A stretch of DNA of 64,000 nucleotides from Azophilus sp965220835. Lineage in GTDB: Bacteria; Pseudomonadota; Gammaproteobacteria; Pseudomonadales; Azotimanducaceae. Under the pieces are notes generated by a model. It was not told the DNA's origin. It made no database searches and worked only from the letters and a program-made list of their open reading frames with translations. A program made the translations under genes and the position numbers. Positions 52,418-60,044 of the stretch are shown here, in pieces; position 1 is the stretch's first letter, and each line of letters opens with the position of its first letter. Location: positions 3,844,001 to 3,908,000 of the forward strand of contig OZ244842.1 of NCBI GenBank assembly GCA_965220835.1, given 5' to 3'.

Positions 52418-53605
52418 TCACCCCAAGCGCTCCAAGGCCCAGTCGATGTGCTCTAGCAGCAGTTCCGAGGCGCCGCTGCGGGCTTCCCGAAGCGCCGCCT
52501 TGGCCGCCGGGCTGGGCGGCCCGTTGCCCAGGGCCACCGCCAAGTTGCGCCGCCAGCCCTCGTAGCCTGTCCGGCGCAGGGCGGAGCCTTCGGTGCGTTG
52601 CAGGTAGGTGGCTTCGTCCCAACGGAACAGCTCGACCAATGAGGCTGCGTTCAGTCCGTGGCGGGGCTTGAAATCCGCTTCGTCGGTGGTGGGGGCGTCT
52701 CGGTTCCACGGGCAGCAGAGCTGGCAGTCGTCGCAGCCAAAGACCCGGTTGCCCATCAGCGGGCGCAACTCAACCGGGATTGCGCTTTTGTGCTCGATGG
52801 TGAGGTAGGAAATGCAGCGTCGGGCATCGACCACCTTGTCCTCGACGATGGCGCCGGTGGGGCAGTGGACCATGCACGCCCGGCAGCTGCCGCAGCGGTT
52901 CGGTTCGGCGGTTGACGTCTCCGGCAACGGCAAGTTGGTGTAGATCTCGCCGAGAAAGAACCAACTGCCGGCTTCGGGGTGGATCAACAAACTGTGCTTG
53001 CCCATCCAGCCGAGGCCCGCGTTTTCCGCCAACGCCTTTTCCAGCACCGGGGCACTGTCGGTGAAGGCGCGAAAGCGGGCGTTGGAGGCTTGGGCGGCGG
53101 CGTTGATGCGCAGGGCCAGCTTCGCCAAACGGCGGCGCAACACCTTGTGGTAGTCACGGCCCAACGCATAGCGGGATACGTAGGCTTGGTCGGGACGCCG
53201 CAGAACGCGCAACGCCGCAGCCCTTGCCGTGGCAGGGTCGGCGGCGGCCCGCCGGCTGCGGGATTGCTCCTCTGGCATCGGCGGTTGTCCGCGCTGGGGC
53301 AAGCTAGGGGCCGTTGGCATGGGCGATCGTCCCCCATTCGGCGGGCTGGGGGCTTCGGCGAGGTAGTTCATGCGTGCCGAAATGACGGTGCAGGTGTTGG
53401 CTTCGAGGCGCTCAGGATGCAGCCGCTGGTCGAGGTTGCGGGACATGTAGCCCATCTCGCCATGGAATCCCTTGGCCAGCCAATCGCGCACGTAGGGTTC
53501 ATGGGCCGAGAGATCCACATGGGTGATGCCGATCTGCTGGAAGCCGAGTTCCTGCGCCCATCCCTCGATGGCCGCGGCGGTTGGCAACTGGGGTCGGTCC
53601 GCCAT
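52418..53605 (-). CDS. queG: epoxyqueuosine reductase with proline-rich insertion
   Basis: A 395-residue cobalamin and iron-sulfur enzyme that reduces epoxyqueuosine to queuosine in tRNA. Two [4Fe-4S] motifs are intact (CGSCRACMVHCPTGAI; CDDCQLCCPWN), and VSRYALGRDYHKVLRRRL is the usual N-domain motif. Between NYLAEA and that motif, residues about 87-140 are extra, including a two-fold repeat APSPPNGGRSPMPT/APSLPQRGQPPMPE. The TATACT just seven bases upstream of ATG 53605 suggests a leaderless message. Confidence 0.95.
   Translation of the reverse strand: MADRPQLPTAAAIEGWAQELGFQQIGITHVDLSAHEPYVRDWLAKGFHGEMGYMSRNLDQRLHPERLEANTCTVISARMNYLAEAPSPPNGGRSPMPTAPSLPQRGQPPMPEEQSRSRRAAADPATARAAALRVLRRPDQAYVSRYALGRDYHKVLRRRLAKLALRINAAAQASNARFRAFTDSAPVLEKALAENAGLGWMGKHSLLIHPEAGSWFFLGEIYTNLPLPETSTAEPNRCGSCRACMVHCPTGAIVEDKVVDARRCISYLTIEHKSAIPVELRPLMGNRVFGCDDCQLCCPWNRDAPTTDEADFKPRHGLNAASLVELFRWDEATYLQRTEGSALRRTGYEGWRRNLAVALGNGPPSPAAKAALREARSGASELLLEHIDWALERLG
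53260..53343 (-). repeat. 42-bp imperfect tandem duplication inside queG
   Basis: Two adjacent copies of about 42 bases, each starting GGCATSGGCG on the plus strand, encode APSPPNGGRSPMPT and APSLPQRGQPPMPE. They fall in a region where other QueG proteins have only a short linker. Confidence 0.7.
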
Positions 53606-53612
53606 GCAGCGC

Positions 53613-53620
53613 AGTATAAT
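53613..53620. promoter_or_regulatory. overlapping bidirectional -10 elements for queG and nnr
   Basis: The sequence AGTATAAT carries TATAAT on the plus strand (53615-53620) and TATACT on the minus strand (53613-53618). Each lies seven or eight bases from the start codon it faces (GTG 53629; ATG 53605), with no ribosome site between. Both transcripts would be leaderless. Confidence 0.55.
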
Positions 53621-53628
53621 GCGCTTCC

Positions 53629-55296
53629 GTGACCAGCCTCTTCACCAGCGCCCAGTGCCGCGAGCTCGACCGCCTGATGATCGAGCAGCAGGGCGTTGCC
53701 GGCTTTGAACTCATGCGTCGCGCTGGCCAAGCGGCGTTTGACGAACTCCTGCATCGCTGGCCCGGCATCCGTTCCCTCAGCATCTGCTGCGGCAAGGGCA
53801 ACAATGCCGGCGACGGCTACATCATCGCAGGCTTGGCCCGGGAAATCGGTCTCGACGTGCAACTGGTTCAGATTGGCAACGCGGCTCAGTTGCGTGGCGA
53901 TGCGGCCTTGGCCAAAGCTTGGGCGCAGGAGCGGGGGGTGGCTACCGGACCGGCCAATGTGCCGTTCACCGGTGAAGTCATCGTTGATGCGCTGCTTGGC
54001 ACCGGCTTAAGCGGCCCCTTGCGCGAGCCGTTCAAGACGGCTGTGATGCGCATCAACACCAGCGGACGCCCGGTGCTGGCGGTCGATGTGCCGAGCGGCG
54101 TGGATGCTGACACCGGCGCCATGGCCGACGCGGCGGTGCGCGCCGACCTGACCGTCTCCTTCATCGGCCGCAAACTGGGGCTGCACACCGGCCCAGGGCT
54201 GGCTGCGCGCGGCGCGCTGGTTCAAGTGGGGTTGGGCGTCACGGACGCGGTGCTGGCCCAGGTGTCGGGTTGTCCTTGGCTGCACTTCGACGCCGCCGAA
54301 CTGCCGGCCCCGTCCGTCAATCAGCACAAGCATCGCATGGGCCATCTGGTGGTGGCGGGTGGCGATGCCGGCATGGGTGGCGCACCCCTGATGGCCGCGG
54401 AGGCGGCGCTGCGGACCGGAACCGGGCTGGTGAGCCTGCTGACGCGGCCCGAACACCAAGCGGCCATTCTGGCCCGCCGACCCGAACTCATGGCGCTCGA
54501 TGCGGATGACGCCGAACGCGCTGCGGCGCTGCTGGGGCGCGCCTCGGCGGTGGTGGTCGGCCCCGGCTTGGGTCGGGCAGCTTGGGGCGAGCGGCTTTTC
54601 CGCTTGGCGCTGGCTGCCGGCAAGCCGACGGTCATTGATGCCGATGGCCTGCGCTGGTTGGCCGATTTGGAAATTCGGCCAGCGGGCGAGCTCATCATCA
54701 CGCCGCACCCGGGCGAAGCCGCCGCGCTGCTGGCTGATGGTTTTCTTGATCGCGGGTCAAGGCTGTCGTGCGAGTCCAATTCTGCGCCCGGCGACCGCCC
54801 TCCCGTTGGGCAGAGGCACCGCCCCGTTAGCACGGCGGAGATTGACGCGGACCGGCCTGCCTGTGCCCTTGCGCTGGCCCGTCAATTCAATGCTGTGGCC
54901 GTGCTGAAGGGGCCAGGCACCATTTGCGCGGCCGATGAGCTGCTCGGCCTATGCGCCCACGGCAACCCGGGCATGGCGACCGCGGGCATGGGTGACGTTC
55001 TGGCAGGCGTCATCGGCGGGCTGCTTGCCCAAGGCCTTGGCCAACGCCGCGCCGCCACCTTGGGCACCTGTCTGCACGGCTGGGCGGGCGACGAGGCGGC
55101 GCGAACCCGGGGCCAGCGGGGGTTGCTCGCCACCGACCTCTTCGATGCCATCGCCACCGCCGTGTCGCAGGGCGACGAGGCCGTGTCGCGGGGCGACGAA
55201 GCCGTGTCGCAGGGCGACGAAGCCGTGTCGCAGGGCGACGAAGCCGTGTCGCAGGGCGACGAAGCCGGCACGCGGTGCGAAGGCGACCTCTTGTGA
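53629..55296 (+). CDS. nnr: bifunctional NAD(P)H-hydrate epimerase/ADP-dependent dehydratase with two repeat insertions
   Basis: Repairs damaged NAD(P)HX. The N-terminal YjeF epimerase domain (residues about 1-215) has CGKGNNAGDGYIIAGLAREI and VDALLGTGLSGPLRE; the C-terminal dehydratase has VVAGGDAGMGGAPLMA, VVGPGLGRAAW, ITPHPGEAAAL and GNPGMATAGMGDVLAG. Two additions are visible: about 30 residues (369-400) between AALLADG and VSTAEIDADRPA, encoded by a dispersed element also found near 55.8 kb, and five AVSQGDE heptads near the C-terminus (511-545). Its stop overlaps tsaE as GTGA. Confidence 0.95.
   Translation: MTSLFTSAQCRELDRLMIEQQGVAGFELMRRAGQAAFDELLHRWPGIRSLSICCGKGNNAGDGYIIAGLAREIGLDVQLVQIGNAAQLRGDAALAKAWAQERGVATGPANVPFTGEVIVDALLGTGLSGPLREPFKTAVMRINTSGRPVLAVDVPSGVDADTGAMADAAVRADLTVSFIGRKLGLHTGPGLAARGALVQVGLGVTDAVLAQVSGCPWLHFDAAELPAPSVNQHKHRMGHLVVAGGDAGMGGAPLMAAEAALRTGTGLVSLLTRPEHQAAILARRPELMALDADDAERAAALLGRASAVVVGPGLGRAAWGERLFRLALAAGKPTVIDADGLRWLADLEIRPAGELIITPHPGEAAALLADGFLDRGSRLSCESNSAPGDRPPVGQRHRPVSTAEIDADRPACALALARQFNAVAVLKGPGTICAADELLGLCAHGNPGMATAGMGDVLAGVIGGLLAQGLGQRRAATLGTCLHGWAGDEAARTRGQRGLLATDLFDAIATAVSQGDEAVSRGDEAVSQGDEAVSQGDEAVSQGDEAGTRCEGDLL
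54736..54810 (+). repeat. dispersed about-75-bp element, copy A, inside nnr
   Basis: From ATGGTTTTCTTGATCGCGGG onward this matches, at roughly 70-75 percent by eye, the reverse complement of 55745-55823. In a frame not used by nnr it reads M-V-F-L-I-A-G-Q-G-C-R-A-S-P-I-L-R-P-A-T; the other copy reads nearly the same, with many synonymous differences. Confidence 0.7.
55159..55263 (+). repeat. 21-bp tandem repeat, five units, in nnr
   Basis: Five units near GCCGTGTCGCAGGGCGACGAA, three of them identical, encode AVSQGDE heptads. Each unit contains the dyad GTCGC-AGG-GCGAC. Near-identity implies recent expansion. Confidence 0.93.
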
Positions 55297-55733
55297 CGCC
55301 ACCAGTGCCCCAAGGGCGCTATCTGCCCGACGAGGCGGCGACGCTGGGGTTTGGCCGGGAGTTGGCCGACGTGCTGAGCGCCAAGGAGGGGTACAACCGA
55401 GATGCCATTGTCTTTCTCCAGGGCGGGCTGGGTGCTGGAAAGACTACCTTGGTCCGGGGCATACTTCGGGCAATGGGTTTCGTCGGCCCGGTCAAGAGTC
55501 CCACTTACACCCTGCTCGAGCCCTATGACGAACTGCTGGTTTTCCACTTCGACCTCTATCGAATCGCGGACAGCCGGGAACTTGACTTCATGGGCATGGA
55601 CGACCTGCTCGCCGCGCGAGCCATTAAACTCATCGAATGGCCGGAGCGGGGCGCACCGCGCCTGCCGCCCCCGGATGTCAGCCTCTCCCTGCGCGTCGAA
55701 GGCGATGGCCGGCATGTGGAAGTGCGGGTCTAA
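55293..55733 (+). CDS. tsaE: tRNA threonylcarbamoyladenosine biosynthesis ATPase TsaE
   Basis: A 146-residue P-loop ATPase needed with TsaB and TsaD for t6A37 modification. The Walker A motif is FLQGGLGAGKTTLVRGI; SPTYTLLEPY, FHFDLYRI and LIEWPERG are further family motifs. GTG 55293 overlaps the nnr stop (GTGA). Confidence 0.95.
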   Translation: MTPPVPQGRYLPDEAATLGFGRELADVLSAKEGYNRDAIVFLQGGLGAGKTTLVRGILRAMGFVGPVKSPTYTLLEPYDELLVFHFDLYRIADSRELDFMGMDDLLAARAIKLIEWPERGAPRLPPPDVSLSLRVEGDGRHVEVRV

Positions 55734-55740
55734 CGAGACG

Positions 55741-57120
55741 ATGCTGCAGGCCGTCGACAGTGCGGTTGCCGGACGCAGGAGCAAGCTCATGCGACAGCCC
55801 TGCTCCGCGATCAGGAAAAGCATGCTGCTCGGCCTGCTGGCCCTGCCGCTGGCGTCGGCACTGGCCAACGCCGGGTCGCTGCAGAACATCCGCGCCTATG
55901 AAGCGCCGGACCACACCCGCGTGGTGTTCGACACCTCGGCGTCCGCCCAAGCCAGCATCTTCGTCCTAAGCAACCCAAACCGCTTGGTCATCGACTTGGC
56001 CAACACGCGCCCGGCGGCTGGCTTTGACCCAGACGTCGCCAGCGCCATGGGCCAACGCGTCAAGAACATTCGCTGGGGTGCCCGTTCAGGCACCTATCGG
56101 GTGGTGCTGGATCTGGACAAGCCCCTCAAGCGCAAGGACTTCCAGTTGCCGCCCATTGCGCCTTACGGCCACCGCTTGGTCATCGATCTCTTCGATGAAC
56201 AGCCCGCCGAACCGCGGCCTGAGCCCAGTGAGCCAGAGGGGCTGCGGCCCGTCGTCATCGCCATCGATGCCGGTCATGGCGGCGAGGATCCCGGCGCCAT
56301 CGGGGCCAACAAGGTCTATGAGAAGCGCATCACGCTGTCCATCGCCCGCAAACTGGCCGCTCGGTTCAATCAAACGCCGGGATACCGGGCCGTTCTCGTG
56401 CGCACGGGCGACTACTACATTCCCCTGCGTCGGCGCACGCAGATTGCCCATCGGGAACGGGCACACCTGTTCCTGTCCATCCACGCGGACGCCTTCAGGA
56501 GGCCGGAGGTCAGCGGCGCTTCGGTTTTCATGCTCTCCGAACGTGGCGCGGACAGCGAAATGGCTCGCTACCTGGCGGACAAGGAGAACCGCTCGGACCT
56601 GTTCGGGGGAGTGAGCGACGTGAGCGTTGACGACATGGAGCCCTACCTGCGGCAAACGCTGACGGATCTCTCCATGCAAGGGAAACGCCGTCAAAGCAGT
56701 GAAGTGGGCACCAAGGTGCTGAACGAGCTCGATCGGGTGACCAAGCTGCACAAGAAGCACGTGGGCCATGCCGGATTCGTGGTGCTCAAGGCGCCGGACA
56801 TTCCAAGCCTCCTGATTGAGACCGGCTTCATTTCCAATCCCACGGAGGCGCGGCGGCTCAACCAGGCCGAACACCAGGGCAAGATCGTGCGCGCCATCCA
56901 CCGGGGCGTTGTCAACTATTGGCAGGCCAACCCGCCGCCGGGCACCTTGCTGGCGCATCGTGCTGCCGGCGAACTGAACCACAGGATCCAGCGCGGCGAC
57001 ACCCTCTCCGGGATTGCCGCCCGCTACGGCACCACCGTGGCGCGCCTGCGCCAAGCCAACGGCTTGTCCGGCAATCGCATTCGGGTGGGGCAGGTGCTCA
57101 CCATTCCCGCTGACAGCTAA
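55741..57120 (+). CDS. N-acetylmuramoyl-L-alanine amidase (AmiB/AmiC type)
   Basis: A periplasmic zinc amidase that splits septal peptidoglycan. In order: signal peptide (core MLLGLLALPLASALANA), AMIN domain (VVFDTSASAQASIFVL), amidase_3 domain (IAIDAGHGGEDPGAIG; Zn ligands also in FLSIHADAF; catalytic Glu in LLIETGFISN) and one C-terminal LysM (QRGDTLSGIAARYG). The gene order tsaE-amidase-mutL is the amiB locus. The start could be ATG 55741, 55789 or 55822; the first two lie within the dispersed element, so the original start may be 55822. Confidence 0.92.
   Translation: MLQAVDSAVAGRRSKLMRQPCSAIRKSMLLGLLALPLASALANAGSLQNIRAYEAPDHTRVVFDTSASAQASIFVLSNPNRLVIDLANTRPAAGFDPDVASAMGQRVKNIRWGARSGTYRVVLDLDKPLKRKDFQLPPIAPYGHRLVIDLFDEQPAEPRPEPSEPEGLRPVVIAIDAGHGGEDPGAIGANKVYEKRITLSIARKLAARFNQTPGYRAVLVRTGDYYIPLRRRTQIAHRERAHLFLSIHADAFRRPEVSGASVFMLSERGADSEMARYLADKENRSDLFGGVSDVSVDDMEPYLRQTLTDLSMQGKRRQSSEVGTKVLNELDRVTKLHKKHVGHAGFVVLKAPDIPSLLIETGFISNPTEARRLNQAEHQGKIVRAIHRGVVNYWQANPPPGTLLAHRAAGELNHRIQRGDTLSGIAARYGTTVARLRQANGLSGNRIRVGQVLTIPADS
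55745..55823 (-). repeat. dispersed about-75-bp element, copy B (inverted), over the amidase start
   Basis: The reverse complement begins ATGCTTTTCCTGATCGCGGA and aligns with 54736-54810. It spans the 5' end of the amidase gene between two candidate starts, so it either lengthened the N-terminus or forms part of the leader. Confidence 0.7.
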
Positions 57121-57135
57121 GGGAGCGCAATCCCA

Positions 57136-58950
57136 GTGGGACATCGCATCGCGCAATTGCCGCCGCCAGTGGCCGATCAGATTGCCGCCGGCGAGGTGGT
57201 CGAACGGCCGGCCTCCATCGTCAAGGAACTGGTGGAAAACTGCTTGGATGCGGGCGCCACGCGCATTGACGTGCGCATTGAGCAGGGCGGCGTGAAACGG
57301 ATTCGCGTGACCGATGACGGGCACGGCATTCATCCGGACGACCTGCCGTTGGCGGTCAGCCGCCACGCCACCAGCAAGATCAGCGCGGCCAGCGATTTGA
57401 CCGGCGTTGCCAGCCTCGGGTTTCGCGGCGAGGCCTTGGCCAGCGCCGCCTCGGTGTCGCGGTTGACGCTGTCCAGCCGGGTGGCTGGCGAGGATCGCGC
57501 GTGGCGCATTGAAGTGGCGGGTGGCGTCGAGGCCGGCAGCGGTCCTTGCGCCCATCCGCCGGGCACCACCGTGGAAGTTGAGGATCTGTTCTACAACACG
57601 CCGGCGCGCCGCAAATTCCTCAAGACGGAGCGCTCCGAGAACCAGGCCGTGGCCGCGACCCTGCGCCGCTTGGCCTTGGCGCACTTCGACACCACCTTCG
57701 AGTGGCATTTGGGCGGGCGGCGCGTGCTGATGCCGGCAGGTGCGCCGGAGGAGCGCCTGAAAGCGGTGTTGGGTGAGGATTTCATGGGTCGCAATCTGGT
57801 GATTGACGAGCAGCGGGACGCGCTCACGCTCTCCGGTTGGGTGGCCCTGCCAACCCTCTCCCGGCGGCTGGCGGATCAGCAGTTCTTCTTCGTCAACGGC
57901 CGTGCGGTGCAGGACAAGGTGGTGGCGCAAGCGGTTCGCCAAGCCTACCGGGACGTGCTTTTCCACGGTCGCCAGCCGGTGTTCGTCCTCTACCTGCGCC
58001 TGCCTGCCGCCCAGGTTGACGTCAACGTGCACCCCACCAAGCACGAGGTGCGCTTTCGCCGGCCTCGGGACGTGCGCGACTTCATATTCGGCAGTCTTAA
58101 CCGGGCCCTCCGGGACGCACGTCCCGGAGGCCGACGGGACGTGCGTCCCGGAGACTTGCGGGATGTGCAGCCGGAAGTTGGCTCGGCAGCGCCACCCTTG
58201 GCCGCTGGGGCGGCGGCTGAGGCGGCGTTGGCACCGGCCGGCGCATCGGGCCGCTCCTTGCGCCAGCAAGGGCTGGCGATGGATGTGGCCCGTAGCGGCG
58301 GTTCCACCTTGCAGGTGGCGGAGGCGCTGGCCCACTATCGGACACACAAGCCCGACGAGGGCCAAGCGCCGCCGCTGGGCTACGCCATCGCCCAACTGCA
58401 CGGCATCTACATTCTGGCGGAGAACGCTGACGGCTTGGTGATCGTCGACATGCACGCCGCTCACGAACGCATCACCTACGAGAAGCTCAAGCAGTCCATC
58501 GACGCCCAAGGCCTGGCCATCCAGCAGCTGCTGGCCCCATTGGCCCTCAACACCACCGAGGCCGAGGCGGAATTGGCCGAGGAGCGGCAAGCGGAGCTGG
58601 CCGCGATGGGGCTGGACCTGGATCGCACCGGCTTGGCATCGATCACCGTGCGCGCCGTGCCGGCCCTGCTGGCGAAGGGCAATGTCGAAGAGCTGGTTCG
58701 TGACGTGCTCGGGGAGATGGCCAAGTTGGGCACCAACCGCGAACTTGTCAACCGCCGCGACGATCTGCTGGCCAACATGGCCTGCCATGCCTCGGTGCGC
58801 GCCAACCGTTCGCTCTCATTGGCGGAGATGAACGCGCTGCTCAGGGAGATGGAGCGCACTGAGAACGCCGAGCAGTGCAATCACGGCCGCCCCACCTACC
58901 GGGTGCAGACCTTGGCGGAACTCGACGGTCAGTTTCTGCGCGGACAGTAG
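57136..58950 (+). CDS. mutL: DNA mismatch repair protein MutL
   Basis: A 604-residue GHKL ATPase linking MutS to nick and helicase functions. The N-terminal motifs KELVENCLDAGATRIDV, TDDGHGI and SLGFRGEALASAASVS are present, as is FYNTPARRKFL. The C-terminal dimer domain lacks the DQHAxxERxxxE endonuclease motif of many MutL proteins, as expected when MutH-type nicking is used. The linker at about residues 320-345 contains R-D-A/V-R-P-G repeats encoded by a perfect inverted repeat. The start is GTG 57136. Confidence 0.96.
   Translation: MGHRIAQLPPPVADQIAAGEVVERPASIVKELVENCLDAGATRIDVRIEQGGVKRIRVTDDGHGIHPDDLPLAVSRHATSKISAASDLTGVASLGFRGEALASAASVSRLTLSSRVAGEDRAWRIEVAGGVEAGSGPCAHPPGTTVEVEDLFYNTPARRKFLKTERSENQAVAATLRRLALAHFDTTFEWHLGGRRVLMPAGAPEERLKAVLGEDFMGRNLVIDEQRDALTLSGWVALPTLSRRLADQQFFFVNGRAVQDKVVAQAVRQAYRDVLFHGRQPVFVLYLRLPAAQVDVNVHPTKHEVRFRRPRDVRDFIFGSLNRALRDARPGGRRDVRPGDLRDVQPEVGSAAPPLAAGAAAEAALAPAGASGRSLRQQGLAMDVARSGGSTLQVAEALAHYRTHKPDEGQAPPLGYAIAQLHGIYILAENADGLVIVDMHAAHERITYEKLKQSIDAQGLAIQQLLAPLALNTTEAEAELAEERQAELAAMGLDLDRTGLASITVRAVPALLAKGNVEELVRDVLGEMAKLGTNRELVNRRDDLLANMACHASVRANRSLSLAEMNALLREMERTENAEQCNHGRPTYRVQTLAELDGQFLRGQ
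58109..58152. repeat. perfect 18-bp inverted repeat inside mutL
   Basis: TCCGGGACGCACGTCCCG (58109-58126), eight-base spacer, CGGGACGTGCGTCCCGGA (58135-58152). The arms are exact complements, and each arm is itself nearly palindromic. It encodes the RDARPG/RDVRPG repeats of the MutL linker. Confidence 0.95.
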
Positions 58951-58961
58951 GCCGACGGCTC

Positions 58962-59903
58962 GTGCCCATTGTCATGCTGCTCGGCCCCACTGCGGCGGGC
59001 AAGACCGATGCCGCCATCGCCTTGGCCGAACGCTTGCCCTGCCATCTCATCAGCATGGACTCGACCCAGGTTTACCGGGGTTTGGACATTGGCTCCGCGA
59101 AGCCGCCGAGATCGCTGTTGGCGCGCCATCCCCACGCCTTGATCGACATTCGCGACCCTGCCAACCCCTACACGGCCGCCGACTTCGTGGCGGACGCCGA
59201 CCGGGAGGTTCGCGCAGCGCTCGCGGGCGGCAAAACGCCAGTGCTGGTTGGCGGCACCATGCTCTACGCCCGCGCCTTTCGCGATGGCTTGGCGGCGCTT
59301 CCCCAAGCCAACCCCAAAGTGCGGTCCGCCATCGAAGCCCAGGCCAAGGCCCAAGGGTGGCCCCGATTGCACGCCCGGCTGGCGGAAGTGGACCCAGAGG
59401 CCGCGGCGGGGATTCATCCCCACAACGGCGTGCGGCTGCAGCGGGCGCTGGAAGTGTTCGAGACCACCGGCCGCCCGATATCGGAGTACTGGAAGGCGCA
59501 ACGGCAAAGCCCCGCTGCCGAACGTCTCGGTGAGCCCTTGCTTGAATTCGCCTTGGTCCCCGAAGACCGCGCCATCCTGCATCGGCGCATTGAGGCGCGC
59601 TTTGATGCCATGCTGGAGGCGGGCTTGGTCGCGGAGGTCCAGCGCTTGCGCCAACGGCCAGAACTGAGTCCCCGCCTGCCGGCCCTGCGCGCCGTGGGAT
59701 ACCGGCAAGTTTGGGGCCATCTGGATGGCGAGTTTGAGGCCTCGGAGATGCGCGCCAAGGCCTTGGCCGCCACCCGTCAACTGGCCCGTCGGCAATTGAC
59801 TTGGCTTCGGAGCTGGCCTTGGGTGGACGTTCTGGGGAGTGCTGAAGGGATGGCGGCAGCGGCGAGCGTGGCCGCGGCCAGCTTGGCCGCGGGGGTTGGT
59901 TGA
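58962..59903 (+). CDS. miaA: tRNA dimethylallyltransferase
   Basis: A 313-residue enzyme that prenylates A37 of tRNAs reading U-starting codons. The P-loop GPTAAGKTDAAIALAERL, the substrate motif SMDSTQVYRGLDIGSAKP and the IRDPANPYTAADF segment are typical; RQLARRQLTWLRSW is near the end, followed by an Ala-rich tail. GTG 58962 gives the expected N-terminus VPIVMLLG. hfq, the usual next gene, is not present. Confidence 0.95.
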   Translation: MPIVMLLGPTAAGKTDAAIALAERLPCHLISMDSTQVYRGLDIGSAKPPRSLLARHPHALIDIRDPANPYTAADFVADADREVRAALAGGKTPVLVGGTMLYARAFRDGLAALPQANPKVRSAIEAQAKAQGWPRLHARLAEVDPEAAAGIHPHNGVRLQRALEVFETTGRPISEYWKAQRQSPAAERLGEPLLEFALVPEDRAILHRRIEARFDAMLEAGLVAEVQRLRQRPELSPRLPALRAVGYRQVWGHLDGEFEASEMRAKALAATRQLARRQLTWLRSWPWVDVLGSAEGMAAAASVAAASLAAGVG

Positions 59904-60044
59904 GCGGATAAGTCGCCTCCGAACAAGACGCTAATGCGCATTTTCGCCGTCCAATATTGCGGTTTCCGGTAGCATTGGGACGATTTTGTTGCAATTTGCG
60001 CTCCTTCTCGCTAGTTTGAACGTTGAACTGCGTCAAGGGCTAAC

